Source of the DNA: an uncultured Lachnospiraceae bacterium
Lineage (GTDB): Bacteria; Bacillota; Clostridia; Lachnospirales; Lachnospiraceae
Reading direction: 5' to 3'
Length of the DNA: 38,118 bases
Assembly (NCBI GenBank): GCA_910588405.1
Contig: CAJUPT010000029.1
Location: forward strand, 1 to 38,118
Shown piece after piece: positions 14,322 through 23,989 of the stretch. Within the stretch, counting starts at the first letter, position 1; every line of letters starts with the position of its first letter. The notes beneath the pieces were generated by a model. The model worked only from the letters and a program-made list of their open reading frames with translations, was not told where the DNA came from and made no database searches. Position numbers and translations under genes: made by a program.

Positions 14322-15551
14322 ATGAGTCTGTATCATGACCGGCAGGTGAGAGGTTTTTGTCTGTTTTTATTGATATTTGCATTGCTGCTGCCCTGTGCGG
14401 GGCTGCTGTTTGGAATCGGCCAGATGAACAGCCTGAGAGCACTGTATCTTTCCCATGAGGAGGCTGTTGCTTCTTCCCTTTTGAGCCAGGGCGTTTCCGG
14501 AGACGTTATTGCCAGGGCGCTTGCCAGCAGGGAGGGAGGAGCGGAAGGACAGGCTTTGCTGGCGGCGGCAGGAATCGGCAGCAGGACGGATTTTCGTATG
14601 TCTGCGCAGTTTGCGCAAGTTTGGCATCGTTCTCTCTGTCAGCTGGCGGTGGTCTGTGTGCTGCTGTTTTTGCTCCTGGCCGTGGGAACCGGCTTCTTTT
14701 TCCGGCAGAGAAAAAAATTGTACCGGCAGGCGGATGCCGTGCTGGCCGCCTATATTAACGGGGATTATTCCGGCCACCTGCCGCAGAACAGGGAGGGCGG
14801 AATTTTCCAGTTATTTTCCACCATGGAACGGCTGGCCTCCATGCTGCAGGCCAGGCACGAGACGGAGCATGCCGCCAAAGAATTTATGAAAAGCACCATA
14901 TCCGATATTTCCCACCAGCTGAAAACGCCGCTGGCGGCTCTTGCCATGTACCAGGAAATTATGGAAGAGGAGCCGGACAATCCGGAGACAGTAAGGCAGT
15001 TTACGGCCAGGATGGGGACTTCTTTAAAGCGCATGGAACAGCTGATTTGTTCCATGCTGAAGATCACCCGGCTGGATGCGGGGAATATTTCCTTTGAAAA
15101 AGACATCTGTAATGTAAAGGAGTTAATTGCCGGCGCAGTGGGGGAGTTGACGGTAAAAGCCGGGAAGGAGGGCAAAAAAATCCTGCTGGAAGGCAATCCG
15201 GAACAGACGCTGGTCTGCGACAGGGAATGGACGGGCGAAGCGATCGGGAATATCGTGAAAAACGCATTGGATCATACCAGATCCGGAGATCGGATTCACA
15301 TTTCCTGGGAGCGCACGCCGGCCATGCTGCGCATCCTGGTTGCCGACAGCGGACAGGGCATCTCTCCCGAGGATATTCACCATATTTTTAAGCGGTTTTA
15401 CCGCAGCGCCCATTCCCTCGATACCCAGGGCGTCGGACTGGGGCTTTCCCTTGCGAAATCCATTGTCGAAGGCCAGGGCGGCATCCTCGCCGCACAGAGC
15501 GAACCGGGGCAGGGCGCTTTGTTTACCATGTCGTTTCTTACGGAACTGTAA
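14322..15551 (+). CDS. Sensor histidine kinase (Bce/Van-like module)
   Basis: The start at 14322 follows GAGGTGTCCTT. An in-frame ATG at 14256, directly after the regulator stop, is a possible alternative that would add 22 mostly polar residues. The 409-residue protein has membrane segments at about 10-32 and 107-127 with about 70 outer residues between, a HAMP-like linker, the H box SDISHQLKTPLAAL with His198, an N box GEAIGNIVKNALDH, and G boxes DSGQGISPEDIHHIF and GVGLGLSLAKSIV. The short outer loop fits a kinase that senses through its transporter or membrane-bound ligand, not by a dedicated binding domain. Confidence 0.92.
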   Translation: MSLYHDRQVRGFCLFLLIFALLLPCAGLLFGIGQMNSLRALYLSHEEAVASSLLSQGVSGDVIARALASREGGAEGQALLAAAGIGSRTDFRMSAQFAQVWHRSLCQLAVVCVLLFLLLAVGTGFFFRQRKKLYRQADAVLAAYINGDYSGHLPQNREGGIFQLFSTMERLASMLQARHETEHAAKEFMKSTISDISHQLKTPLAALAMYQEIMEEEPDNPETVRQFTARMGTSLKRMEQLICSMLKITRLDAGNISFEKDICNVKELIAGAVGELTVKAGKEGKKILLEGNPEQTLVCDREWTGEAIGNIVKNALDHTRSGDRIHISWERTPAMLRILVADSGQGISPEDIHHIFKRFYRSAHSLDTQGVGLGLSLAKSIVEGQGGILAAQSEPGQGALFTMSFLTEL

Positions 15552-15590
15552 GCTCAGATTCACCGGAATGTAAGCTGTCTCGGGTATGAT
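15537..15590 (+). promoter_or_regulatory. Candidate response-regulator operator and promoter for the ABC genes
   Basis: CTTAC-GGAACT-GTAAG (15537-15552) is a perfect 5-bp inverted repeat overlapping the kinase stop codon. TTCAC-CGGAAT-GTAAG (15559-15574) is a related imperfect copy. They are 22 bases apart, two helical turns, as expected for tandem OmpR-type dimers on one DNA face. TATGAT (15585-15590) is a good -10, and the second site would cover the -35 position, which has no good consensus. This is the layout of an activator-dependent promoter. Confidence 0.6.
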
Positions 15591-15624
15591 TGTGTATCGT
15601 AAGACGAAATGGAGGTGCAAGCAT

Positions 15625-16320
15625 ATGGAAATTCTTAAGGTGCGCAATCTGTGCAAAACCTACGGAACAGGCGAGGCAAAAACAGAGGCGTTAAAAAACG
15701 TATCTTTTTCCATGGAGAAGGGGGAATTTGCAGCCGTGATCGGGGAGTCGGGCTCCGGAAAGAGCACGCTGCTAAACTGTATCGGCGCGCTGGATACGCC
15801 GACCTCCGGGACAATCCGGGTGGACGGCCAGGATCTGTTTGGAATGAAGGAGGAGGAGCGGACGATTTTCAGGCGGCGCAATATCGGATTTATCTTCCAG
15901 TCCTTTCAGCTGGTGGCGGAGCTGAACGTGGAGCAGAACATCAGCTTTCCGCTGCTTTTGGATTACCGGAAGCCGGAGCCGGGCGTGATCGATGAGATTC
16001 TTGATCTGCTGGGGCTTACAAGCCGCCGCCGCCACCTGCCGGGGCAGTTATCGGGTGGGCAGCAGCAGCGTGTGGCCATCGGCCGGGCGCTGGTCACAAG
16101 GCCGAAGCTGATTCTGGCCGACGAGCCGACCGGGAATCTGGACAGCCGGAACAGCCAGGATGTGATCGACCTGCTTACCCAGGCTTCCCGCCGCTACCGG
16201 CAGACGATTCTGATGATCACCCACAATCCCGGCCTTACCGCTTCGGTTGACCGGGTGATGCGGGTATCGGACGGCATATTGACGGATCTGGGAGGGAATG
16301 CCAATGAAAAGCTATCTTGA
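15625..16320 (+). CDS. ABC transporter ATP-binding protein (MacB/BceA type)
   Basis: The start at 15625 follows TGGAGGTGCAAGCAT; upstream in-frame ATG 15586 overlaps the promoter. The 231-residue ATPase carries Walker A GESGSGKSTLLN, Q-loop IFQSFQLV, signature LSGGQQQRVAIGRAL, Walker B LILADEPTGNLDS and the H-loop ITHN. It is in the LolD/MacB/BceA group, which works with FtsX-type permeases and pulls on substrates at the membrane instead of importing them. It overlaps the permease gene by 17 bases. Known relatives confer resistance to bacitracin, lantibiotics or cationic peptides; which applies here is unknown. Confidence 0.95.
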   Translation: MEILKVRNLCKTYGTGEAKTEALKNVSFSMEKGEFAAVIGESGSGKSTLLNCIGALDTPTSGTIRVDGQDLFGMKEEERTIFRRRNIGFIFQSFQLVAELNVEQNISFPLLLDYRKPEPGVIDEILDLLGLTSRRRHLPGQLSGGQQQRVAIGRALVTRPKLILADEPTGNLDSRNSQDVIDLLTQASRRYRQTILMITHNPGLTASVDRVMRVSDGILTDLGGNANEKLS

Positions 16321-18643
16321 TCTGATTCCGATCTCGGCAAAGGTGCACCGCAGGCAGACCCGCATGACCCGTCTCTGTATCCTGATCTCGGCATTTCTGG
16401 TTGCGGCGGTGTTTGGCATGGCGGACATGTTCCTGCAAAGCCAGAAGCTGCAGGCCATTAAGACCGACGGCGCATGGCACGCCGCTTTTAAAGGGCTTAA
16501 TGAAGAACAGATCGGAATCATCAGCGCCAGGCCGGATGTGGAAACTGTCAGCAGATATGCCGCGATCAATTACCGGCTGGATCAGGGCTATCGGATCGAA
16601 GGGGACGAGACAGTGATCTGCGGCTTTGACGAAGCCTTTTTATCTCTGTATCCGGCAAGTCAAATCACCAAAGGCTCTTTTCCGAAAACGGATCAGGAAG
16701 CGCTGGTCTCGGAGGGCATTTATGACCGTCTCGGCCTGGATGTGGGGGATATGGTTACATTGTCAGCTCCGGAGGGAGATATGTATTTTCAGATATCCGG
16801 TTTTGTAAAGGATACGCCGGAAATGCAAAAGTACAGTGCATTCGGCATTTTCCTGAATGCCGACGCTTATCTGGCCCGGTTTCAGTCCGCCACGCTTAAG
16901 GACGACTTTGTCTGTTATACAGCCTTTGCGCCTGGCTGCAATATACGGGGGGCGATCGGGGAGATCTGCGGCAATCTGCATATCCCCCAGGACACGGTGG
17001 GGGAAAATGCCAAGCTGATGGGCCTGCTGCTGCAAAGCGATAACAATTATATCCGGATGCTTTATCTGGCGGCGTCTGTTCTGGCCGTGCTGGTTGCATT
17101 TTCAGGAATGCTGATGATATTGGGCAGCTTAAACAGCAATGTGGCGCAGCGGACGGAATTTTTCGGGATGATCCGATGCATCGGCGCCACGCCCAGGCAG
17201 GTGTGCCGGTTTGTGCGGGCAGAGGCTCTTTCCTGGTGCGTGACCGCAATTCCCGCCGGGCTTGCCGCCAGCGTTGCGGTTGTCTGGGGACTGTGTGGTC
17301 TGCTTCGGCTTACCAGCCCCACGTATTTCGGGGAAATGCCCGTCTTTGGCATCAGCGGAATCGGCCTGGTGGCGGGCGGCGTGATCGGCTTGCTGACCGT
17401 TCTTGCCGCTACCCGTTCCCCGGCCAGAAGAGCTTCCCGGGTATCGCCTCTTGCGGCGGTTTCCGGCAATGCAGGCACCGTATTCGCCGTCAGGCATGCC
17501 GCCGGGACGGGGTGGCTTCCGACGGAGATGGCGCTGGGCATCCACCATGCGGCAGGCAGCCGGAAAAATCTGCTGCTTTTGACCTGCTCCTTTGGATTCA
17601 GCATTATTCTGTTTCTTGGGTTCAGCACGGGGATTGACTTTATGGGGCATGCGCTGACGCCATTGCGCCCCTATACGCCTGACGTGGCGATTGTCAGTCC
17701 GGGAAATGCCTGTCAGATTCCGGAAACCCTTGCCGATGAGCTTAGAAAAGACCCGGCGGTTCGGCGTCTGTTCGGACGGAGTTTTGCCTATGATCTGCCT
17801 GCCGGACGGAACGGGGAGGAGAAAAGGGTGAATCTGATCTCCTATGAGCGGTATCAGTTTGGCTGGGCGAAGGAGGACTTGCTGGAGGGGAGTCTGGAGG
17901 CGGCCGAACAGGGCGAAGGGGTATTGGTGGTAAACGGCGCCGGTTTTTCGGCGAAGGCGGGGGATGAAATGGTATTGGTCACGGCGCTCGGCCCGCAGAC
18001 TGTCCGTGTTGCCGGTATTTTGGGCTATGCTCCCTTCGACAATGGGACGGCGGACGGAACGGTAATTTGTTCGGAGGCTATGTTCCGCAGCCTGACAGGC
18101 GAATCCGGCTATACGATTCTGGATATCCAGCTGAAAGACAAGTCGGATGCCGCCGTCAGGAAGGTGCGGGGCGCCATGGGAGAAGAATTTCAGTTTTCCG
18201 ATCAGAGGGCCAGCAACAGTGAGGTGAGAGCCGTCTATTATTCCTTCGGGCTGTTTGTGTACGGCTTTCTTGCAATCGTCGGATTAATTGCGGCGTTTAA
18301 TATTATCAATACCATTGGCATGAGCGTGTCGGCTAGGATTAGGCAGTATGGGGCGATGCGGGCCATCGGAACCAGCGTGCGCCAGCTGAACCGGATGGTT
18401 ATCGCCGAGACCTCCGTCTATATGCTTTGCGGCCTGACGACAGGCACGGCCCTTGGGCTTCCGCTGCACCGGTTTCTGTATGGGCAGATGATTACCGCAA
18501 GATGGGGAGACGGCTGGCGGCTTCCTTTGGGGCTGCTGGCGCTGATTCTGTTGATTATGGCAGGTGCTTCGGTGGTTGCGGTGATCGGGCCGATGAGGAA
18601 GATCAAGAAGCTGTCGGTGGTGGGGACAATCGGGGCGCAGTAA
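16304..18643 (+). CDS. FtsX-family ABC transporter permease
   Basis: The second ATG (16304) is seven bases from GGGAGGG; the first (16298) is too close. Of 779 residues, membrane segments lie at about 22-42, then after an extracellular domain of about 200 residues a group of three between 255 and 370, another near 420-440, a second extracellular domain (about 445-635), and three more between 640 and 770. Two FtsX cores are visible: LNSNVAQRTEFFGMIRCIGA and MSVSARIRQYGAMRAIGTSV. Classic BceB has a single large outer domain, so this two-domain form is nearer to the general MacB/FtsX duplicated permease. It is the likely target of the operon's own regulator. Confidence 0.93.
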   Translation: MKSYLDLIPISAKVHRRQTRMTRLCILISAFLVAAVFGMADMFLQSQKLQAIKTDGAWHAAFKGLNEEQIGIISARPDVETVSRYAAINYRLDQGYRIEGDETVICGFDEAFLSLYPASQITKGSFPKTDQEALVSEGIYDRLGLDVGDMVTLSAPEGDMYFQISGFVKDTPEMQKYSAFGIFLNADAYLARFQSATLKDDFVCYTAFAPGCNIRGAIGEICGNLHIPQDTVGENAKLMGLLLQSDNNYIRMLYLAASVLAVLVAFSGMLMILGSLNSNVAQRTEFFGMIRCIGATPRQVCRFVRAEALSWCVTAIPAGLAASVAVVWGLCGLLRLTSPTYFGEMPVFGISGIGLVAGGVIGLLTVLAATRSPARRASRVSPLAAVSGNAGTVFAVRHAAGTGWLPTEMALGIHHAAGSRKNLLLLTCSFGFSIILFLGFSTGIDFMGHALTPLRPYTPDVAIVSPGNACQIPETLADELRKDPAVRRLFGRSFAYDLPAGRNGEEKRVNLISYERYQFGWAKEDLLEGSLEAAEQGEGVLVVNGAGFSAKAGDEMVLVTALGPQTVRVAGILGYAPFDNGTADGTVICSEAMFRSLTGESGYTILDIQLKDKSDAAVRKVRGAMGEEFQFSDQRASNSEVRAVYYSFGLFVYGFLAIVGLIAAFNIINTIGMSVSARIRQYGAMRAIGTSVRQLNRMVIAETSVYMLCGLTTGTALGLPLHRFLYGQMITARWGDGWRLPLGLLALILLIMAGASVVAVIGPMRKIKKLSVVGTIGAQ

Positions 18644-18718
18644 AGGGCCTCATGGTGCAGCGGTAATCTGCTATTACCAAGAATAGGATATTAGAGCGGA
18701 TGTGTCTTCTGCCTGTGG

Positions 18719-19405
18719 TCAGCTCCGCTTCATCCGCTTTAATTCCTCTTTCTGCTCTTGATCGATGCGGTAAGACTCCCGCATTTTCTGCAAAGCCTTG
18801 TTATAGGTGAATTTGTCCAAATGGTTTTCACCGCGCAGGTAGTCCATGGCCATATCATTGTATTTCACGCCCAACTCGGCGACCGTCCAGGCAACTGCCA
18901 TTTTGGCATAGTAGCCCTCGTGGCGGATGGCGTCCAGCTGCTGCAGCACCTCCCGGGCATATTCATCCGTTATGTAGTAGTCCAGCATCATAATAACGGC
19001 AAAGCGCACGTCAAATTCCTGGTCAGACCTGGCGTAGGGCAGGATAAATTCCCAGACCAGAGCCAGGTCTTTCGGCTTGATTTTCAGGGAGGGGCAGAAG
19101 GTGTCGCTGATAGACCAGCTGTCGATTTTGGGGACAAAATCCCGGATCAGCGGCAGCTTTTCTTCTGCAGGCAGCCTTGCGCCGCCGATGACCAGTCCTT
19201 TTAAAATGATTTCCTCATGGTACTGTTCAGCGCCCTCTTTCAGGAAAGTCTCCCAGTCTCCTTTCAGGATCTCTTTGGCAAGCTGCCTGAGCTTGGGAAT
19301 GCGGATGCCCAGCAGCTCCCGGCCTGCGTCTGGGCACAGCTTTTTGTTAAAATCCCGGATAGATTCCTCGGAAAGCGCCAGCAGTTGGCTGCGGATGTCC
19401 TTCAT
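18719..19405 (-). CDS. DNA alkylation repair protein (AlkD-like glycosylase)
   Basis: A 228-residue all-helical HEAT-repeat protein of the AlkD family, which excises positively charged 3-methyladenine and 7-methylguanine without base flipping. Trp97 and Asp101 in IDSWSISDTFC and Trp173 in KMAVAWTVAELG match in identity and spacing the Trp109, Asp113 and Trp187 of Bacillus cereus AlkD, so it is probably active. The start at 19405 follows AGGAGGTATATACAA. It is a single gene, divergent from the thiT transcription unit. The protein ends in a Lys/Glu/Arg-rich tail. Confidence 0.93.
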   Translation of the reverse strand: MKDIRSQLLALSEESIRDFNKKLCPDAGRELLGIRIPKLRQLAKEILKGDWETFLKEGAEQYHEEIILKGLVIGGARLPAEEKLPLIRDFVPKIDSWSISDTFCPSLKIKPKDLALVWEFILPYARSDQEFDVRFAVIMMLDYYITDEYAREVLQQLDAIRHEGYYAKMAVAWTVAELGVKYNDMAMDYLRGENHLDKFTYNKALQKMRESYRIDQEQKEELKRMKRS

Positions 19406-19520
19406 TTGTATATACCTCCTGAGCTTGAGTTGTTTTTTTCTTTTCTGCTATTCATTGTTTCGGAATAAATCCTCCTCAAATTTTTCTTGCGTCCCGGACT
19501 CATATCTGCTATACTGGTTC

Positions 19521-19607
19521 CGTTAGCAGCTAGGGGTGCTGAAAGGCTGAGAAATTTACCCTCACTACTTGACCCGGATAATACCGGCGTAAGGAAGCGA
19601 AGCAACG
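19521..19607 (+). promoter_or_regulatory. TPP riboswitch (THI element)
   Basis: The conserved blocks are present in order: GGGGTGCT, GGCTGAGA, ACCCTC, CTTGACCCGGATAATACCGG and CGTAAGGAAGCGAAGC. CGTT-A-GC (19521-19527) and GCAACG (19602-19607) close the P1 stem. It controls the thiamine transporter gene 92 bases downstream through the expression platform at 19661. Confidence 0.97.
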
Positions 19608-19660
19608 TGGTCTGAAAAACCTGTGTCATGGGACATATGGTATATGGCCGCTTTTTTCTC

Positions 19661-19698
19661 AAACCCCTCCTGCAAAATTATTTGAAGGAGGTTTTTTT
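19661..19698 (+). terminator. Expression platform: terminator that also masks the thiT ribosome site
   Basis: CCTCCT (19666-19671) pairs with AGGAGG (19686-19691) around a 14-base loop, flanked by AAA and followed by TTTTTTT, so it is a rho-independent terminator. The AGGAGG arm is also the ribosome-binding site of thiT, seven bases from its ATG. TPP binding could therefore stop both transcription and translation with one hairpin. An alternative anti-terminator pairing was not worked out. Confidence 0.7.
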
Positions 19699-20379
19699 AT
19701 GTCTTATTTTTTCTACTTTGAGGATGGATACTATTATCTCACCGGGGCGGGAACCGCGCTGATGGCGGCGCTGGCGGCATCGGCGCTGATTCTGGCGGTG
19801 CTGGTTCTGGGCAAAAAGGAAAACGCCGGGAAAAGAAAGGTTTTTTCCATTAAAACGCTGACCTTTTCTGCCATGGCCATGGCGCTGGCCTTTGTCACTT
19901 CTTATATCAAAGTGTTCAGTCTGCCCTATGGCGGATCGGTAACGTTGTTCAGTATGCTGTTTATCTGCCTGATCGGCTACTGGTATGGGCCGAGGGCAGG
20001 AATTCTGACAGGCCTTTCCTACAGCATTCTGCAGTTTTTGCAGGAGCCTTATATCCTGACGCCGCTGCAGGTATGCCTGGATTACTTTTTTGCTTTCTCG
20101 GCTTTGGGGCTGTCCGGTTTTTTCAGAAACCGGAAAAACGGTCTGGTGATTGGGTATCTGGCGGGAGCCTTTGCCAGAGGGCTGTGTCATACCATCGGCG
20201 GCTATCTGTTTTGGATGGCTTATATGCCGGACAATTTTCCCAAAGCTTTTACGAAGGTTTATCCGATCGTATACAATTATTCCTATATAGGACTGGAAGC
20301 GGCGGTTACGGTGATTGTTCTTTTCGTTCCGGCGGTGAAAAAGGCTATGGAGCGGGTGAAAACACTGGCATGCTCATAA
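19699..20379 (+). CDS. thiT: Thiamine ECF transporter substrate-binding component ThiT
   Basis: ThiT binds thiamine with high affinity and delivers it through the shared EcfAA'T energizing module. The protein is 226 residues with six or seven membrane segments; the family core starts at about residue 50 with TLTFSAMAMALAFVTSYIKV, SLPYGGSVTLFSMLFICLIG and YWYGPRAGILTGLSYSILQF. An extra N-terminal segment (residues about 14-38) precedes the usual ThiT start. The TPP riboswitch directly upstream supports the substrate. The later YGAFARG-like segment and W residues fit the thiamine pocket. No EcfA or EcfT genes are in the window. Confidence 0.95.
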   Translation: MSYFFYFEDGYYYLTGAGTALMAALAASALILAVLVLGKKENAGKRKVFSIKTLTFSAMAMALAFVTSYIKVFSLPYGGSVTLFSMLFICLIGYWYGPRAGILTGLSYSILQFLQEPYILTPLQVCLDYFFAFSALGLSGFFRNRKNGLVIGYLAGAFARGLCHTIGGYLFWMAYMPDNFPKAFTKVYPIVYNYSYIGLEAAVTVIVLFVPAVKKAMERVKTLACS

Positions 20380-20522
20380 AGTATATGCCGTATTCCGGTC
20401 GGTGACAGTTATCACAGGCTGTTTATCTTTAAGGCAGACCGTTTGCCGTTGTTGCAGGCTGCCAGGCTGTGTGGCCGTAACATTGCCCGGCAGTGGCTGC
20501 GTGATAGTTAGTTACAGAAAAT

Positions 20523-22733
<2,211 letters not shown>

Positions 22734-22796
22734 AGATCAAATGCCTCCTGTTTGCCGTTGTTTTACAGTTTTCTTAAATTCTTATTTTCTATGGAC

Positions 22797-22842
22797 TTTA
22801 CAGTGTTAAGGTGTTAAAATGATAACATAATATCCGGATATT
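22797..22842 (+). promoter_or_regulatory. Promoter and palindromic operator of the YerC-like gene
   Basis: TTTACA (22797-22802), a 17-base spacer and TGATAA (22820-22825) form a good sigma-A promoter. AATATCCGGATATT (22829-22842) is a perfect 14-base palindrome over the expected transcription start. A repressor bound there would block transcription; autoregulation by the downstream TrpR-like protein is inferred. Confidence 0.55.
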
Positions 22843-22861
22843 GTGAAGGGGTGTCAATGCC

Positions 22862-23170
22862 ATGAATAAAAAGCTTAAGACAGAAGCGGTAGACCATTTA
22901 TTTCAGGCAATTCTGGCTCTGGAATCTGTAGAAGAATGTTATAGCTTTTTCGAGGACGTATGCACGGTCAACGAGCTTTTGTCCTTCTCCCAGCGGTATG
23001 AGGTGGCGAAAATGCTGCGGGAAAAGAAAACCTATTTGGAAATCGCAGAGAAAACCGGCGCATCCACGGCCACAATCAGCCGTGTCAATCGTTCCCTGAA
23101 TTACGGAAGCGACGGCTATGACATGATTTTCGCCAGGCTGGAGGCCGGAAAAGAAGAAAAGGAAAAATAA
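22862..23170 (+). CDS. YerC/YecD-family TrpR-like repressor
   Basis: A 102-residue all-helical protein matching the YerC/YecD branch of the TrpR superfamily: ALESVEECYSFFEDVCTVNE, LLSFSQRYEVAKMLREKKTY and the helix-turn-helix EIAEKTGASTATISRVNRSL, followed by NYGSDGYDMIFARL. Length and motifs are standard. The true TrpR ligand pocket is not conserved in this branch and the signal is not known. The start follows GAAGGGGTGTCAATGCC. A 14-base palindrome at its transcription start suggests autoregulation. It converges on the DUF1836 gene. Confidence 0.93.
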   Translation: MNKKLKTEAVDHLFQAILALESVEECYSFFEDVCTVNELLSFSQRYEVAKMLREKKTYLEIAEKTGASTATISRVNRSLNYGSDGYDMIFARLEAGKEEKEK

Positions 23171-23192
23171 GAAAGGCGCTGTCTTTCCTATT
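23171..23192. terminator. Weak bidirectional terminator
   Basis: GAAAG-GCGCTGT-CTTTC followed by CTATTTTT lies between the convergent YerC-like and DUF1836 genes and reaches the DUF1836 stop codon. The stem is short. Confidence 0.4.
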
Positions 23193-23793
23193 TTTCCTGC
23201 ATATTTTTTCCGGCTGCCATCTCATCGATCAGCGACTCGATAATCTGTTTTTTTACATACACGTCGAAGGCCAGCGTACAGATAAAGGAAAACATCCGCA
23301 TCGGCTCCCGTTCCTCTTCGGGAAGATTTTCAAAAGTATCGTCGGCCGTCTCGAATTTCTGTTTCACGTCTTGAACCAGCGCGTTCAGCTGCTCCTTTTT
23401 CATGGAAAATACTTCCTCATAGACATCTTCCAAGCTGATGCCGTCCTTGCCGCCGAAGTATCTGTCGCAAACAGGAGCCAGCAGCGCCTGGATGTCATTG
23501 ATGCTCAGGAAGCTTTTAAAGTAATAGATAAAAATCAGAAGGAGCATGTGATCCTTCGTATATTTTTTCTTGGCCGGCGGAGGCAGCAGCTTGTTTTTGG
23601 CGTAATTGTTGATCATCGTTTTGGTCAGGATTTTGTCGTCCTCATAGCGCTTGGAATGAGCCAGATGAGAATCCATAAAGGTAGTCACCTGATCCATGTA
23701 CAATTCAATATTTGGAATTTCCCCCGGTTTGATGTAGTCGATCCGGGATAGTTTTTCTAAAATCTGATTGATCTGAGACATATTATGATTCAT
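23188..23793 (-). CDS. DUF1836 domain-containing protein
   Basis: The start at 23793 follows AGAGGTGACGAT; the frame open to 23934 has no ribosome site and crosses the promoter and the direct repeat. The 201-residue protein fits DUF1836: ILTKTMINNYAKNKLLPPPA, KKKYTKDHMLLLIFIYYFKS, FLSINDIQALLAPV. The N-terminal part resembles a MerR-like winged helix and a DNA-binding role is often assumed; nothing here proves it. Its promoter overlaps the left direct repeat of the mobile element, which makes this gene the integration landmark. Confidence 0.88.
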   Translation of the reverse strand: MNHNMSQINQILEKLSRIDYIKPGEIPNIELYMDQVTTFMDSHLAHSKRYEDDKILTKTMINNYAKNKLLPPPAKKKYTKDHMLLLIFIYYFKSFLSINDIQALLAPVCDRYFGGKDGISLEDVYEEVFSMKKEQLNALVQDVKQKFETADDTFENLPEEEREPMRMFSFICTLAFDVYVKKQIIESLIDEMAAGKNMQEK

Positions 23794-23812
23794 ATCGTCA
23801 CCTCTGCTCTTT

Positions 23813-23841
23813 ATTATATAGTTTTCATAACCAGATGGCAA
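23813..23841 (-). promoter_or_regulatory. Promoter of the DUF1836 gene, overlapping the left attachment repeat
   Basis: On the minus strand TTGCCA (23841-23836), a 17-base spacer and TATAAT (23818-23813) form a near-consensus promoter. The -35 lies within the 59-bp direct repeat and the -10 outside. Because the repeat is regenerated on integration, the promoter survives insertion. The right repeat keeps the TTGCCA but has no -10 at the matching place. Confidence 0.7.
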
Positions 23842-23881
23842 GGGGTGAGAGAGAAAAAAATGAATTGTAAGAATTGGCGGA
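23823..23881 (+). repeat. Left direct repeat (candidate attL)
   Basis: 59 bases identical to 27353-27411 except one T-to-A difference after AAGGGG. It carries the -35 of the DUF1836 promoter. Its length is more than a minimal recombination core, so the crossover site lies somewhere within it. Confidence 0.8.
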
Positions 23882-23922
23882 GTTTTGAGATTTTGTGAAG
23901 ATGTGTGATGGTGAGGAAAGGC

Positions 23923-23964
23923 TTTTGACACCATTTTGACACCAAATTTGCTTTTGTGACACTG
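23923..23964 (+). promoter_or_regulatory. TTTTGACACC iterons (integrase arm sites or parC-like centromere)
   Basis: TTTTGACACC occurs at 23923-23932 and 23934-23943 (11-bp period, one helical turn), and a related TTTTGTGACACT follows at about 23952-23964. TTTGACACCAATTT recurs at the other end of the element (27248-27261). Their presence at both ends favours integrase arm-type sites; their place just before parMR would also suit a partition centromere. Confidence 0.5.
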
Positions 23965-23989
23965 TAAAAACGTTAAGGAGGAGAGAAAT

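Noticed and set aside
18650..18690. tRNA-like sequence (GGTGCAGCGGTAATC)
   Set aside because: No acceptor stem or T-loop can be formed around it.
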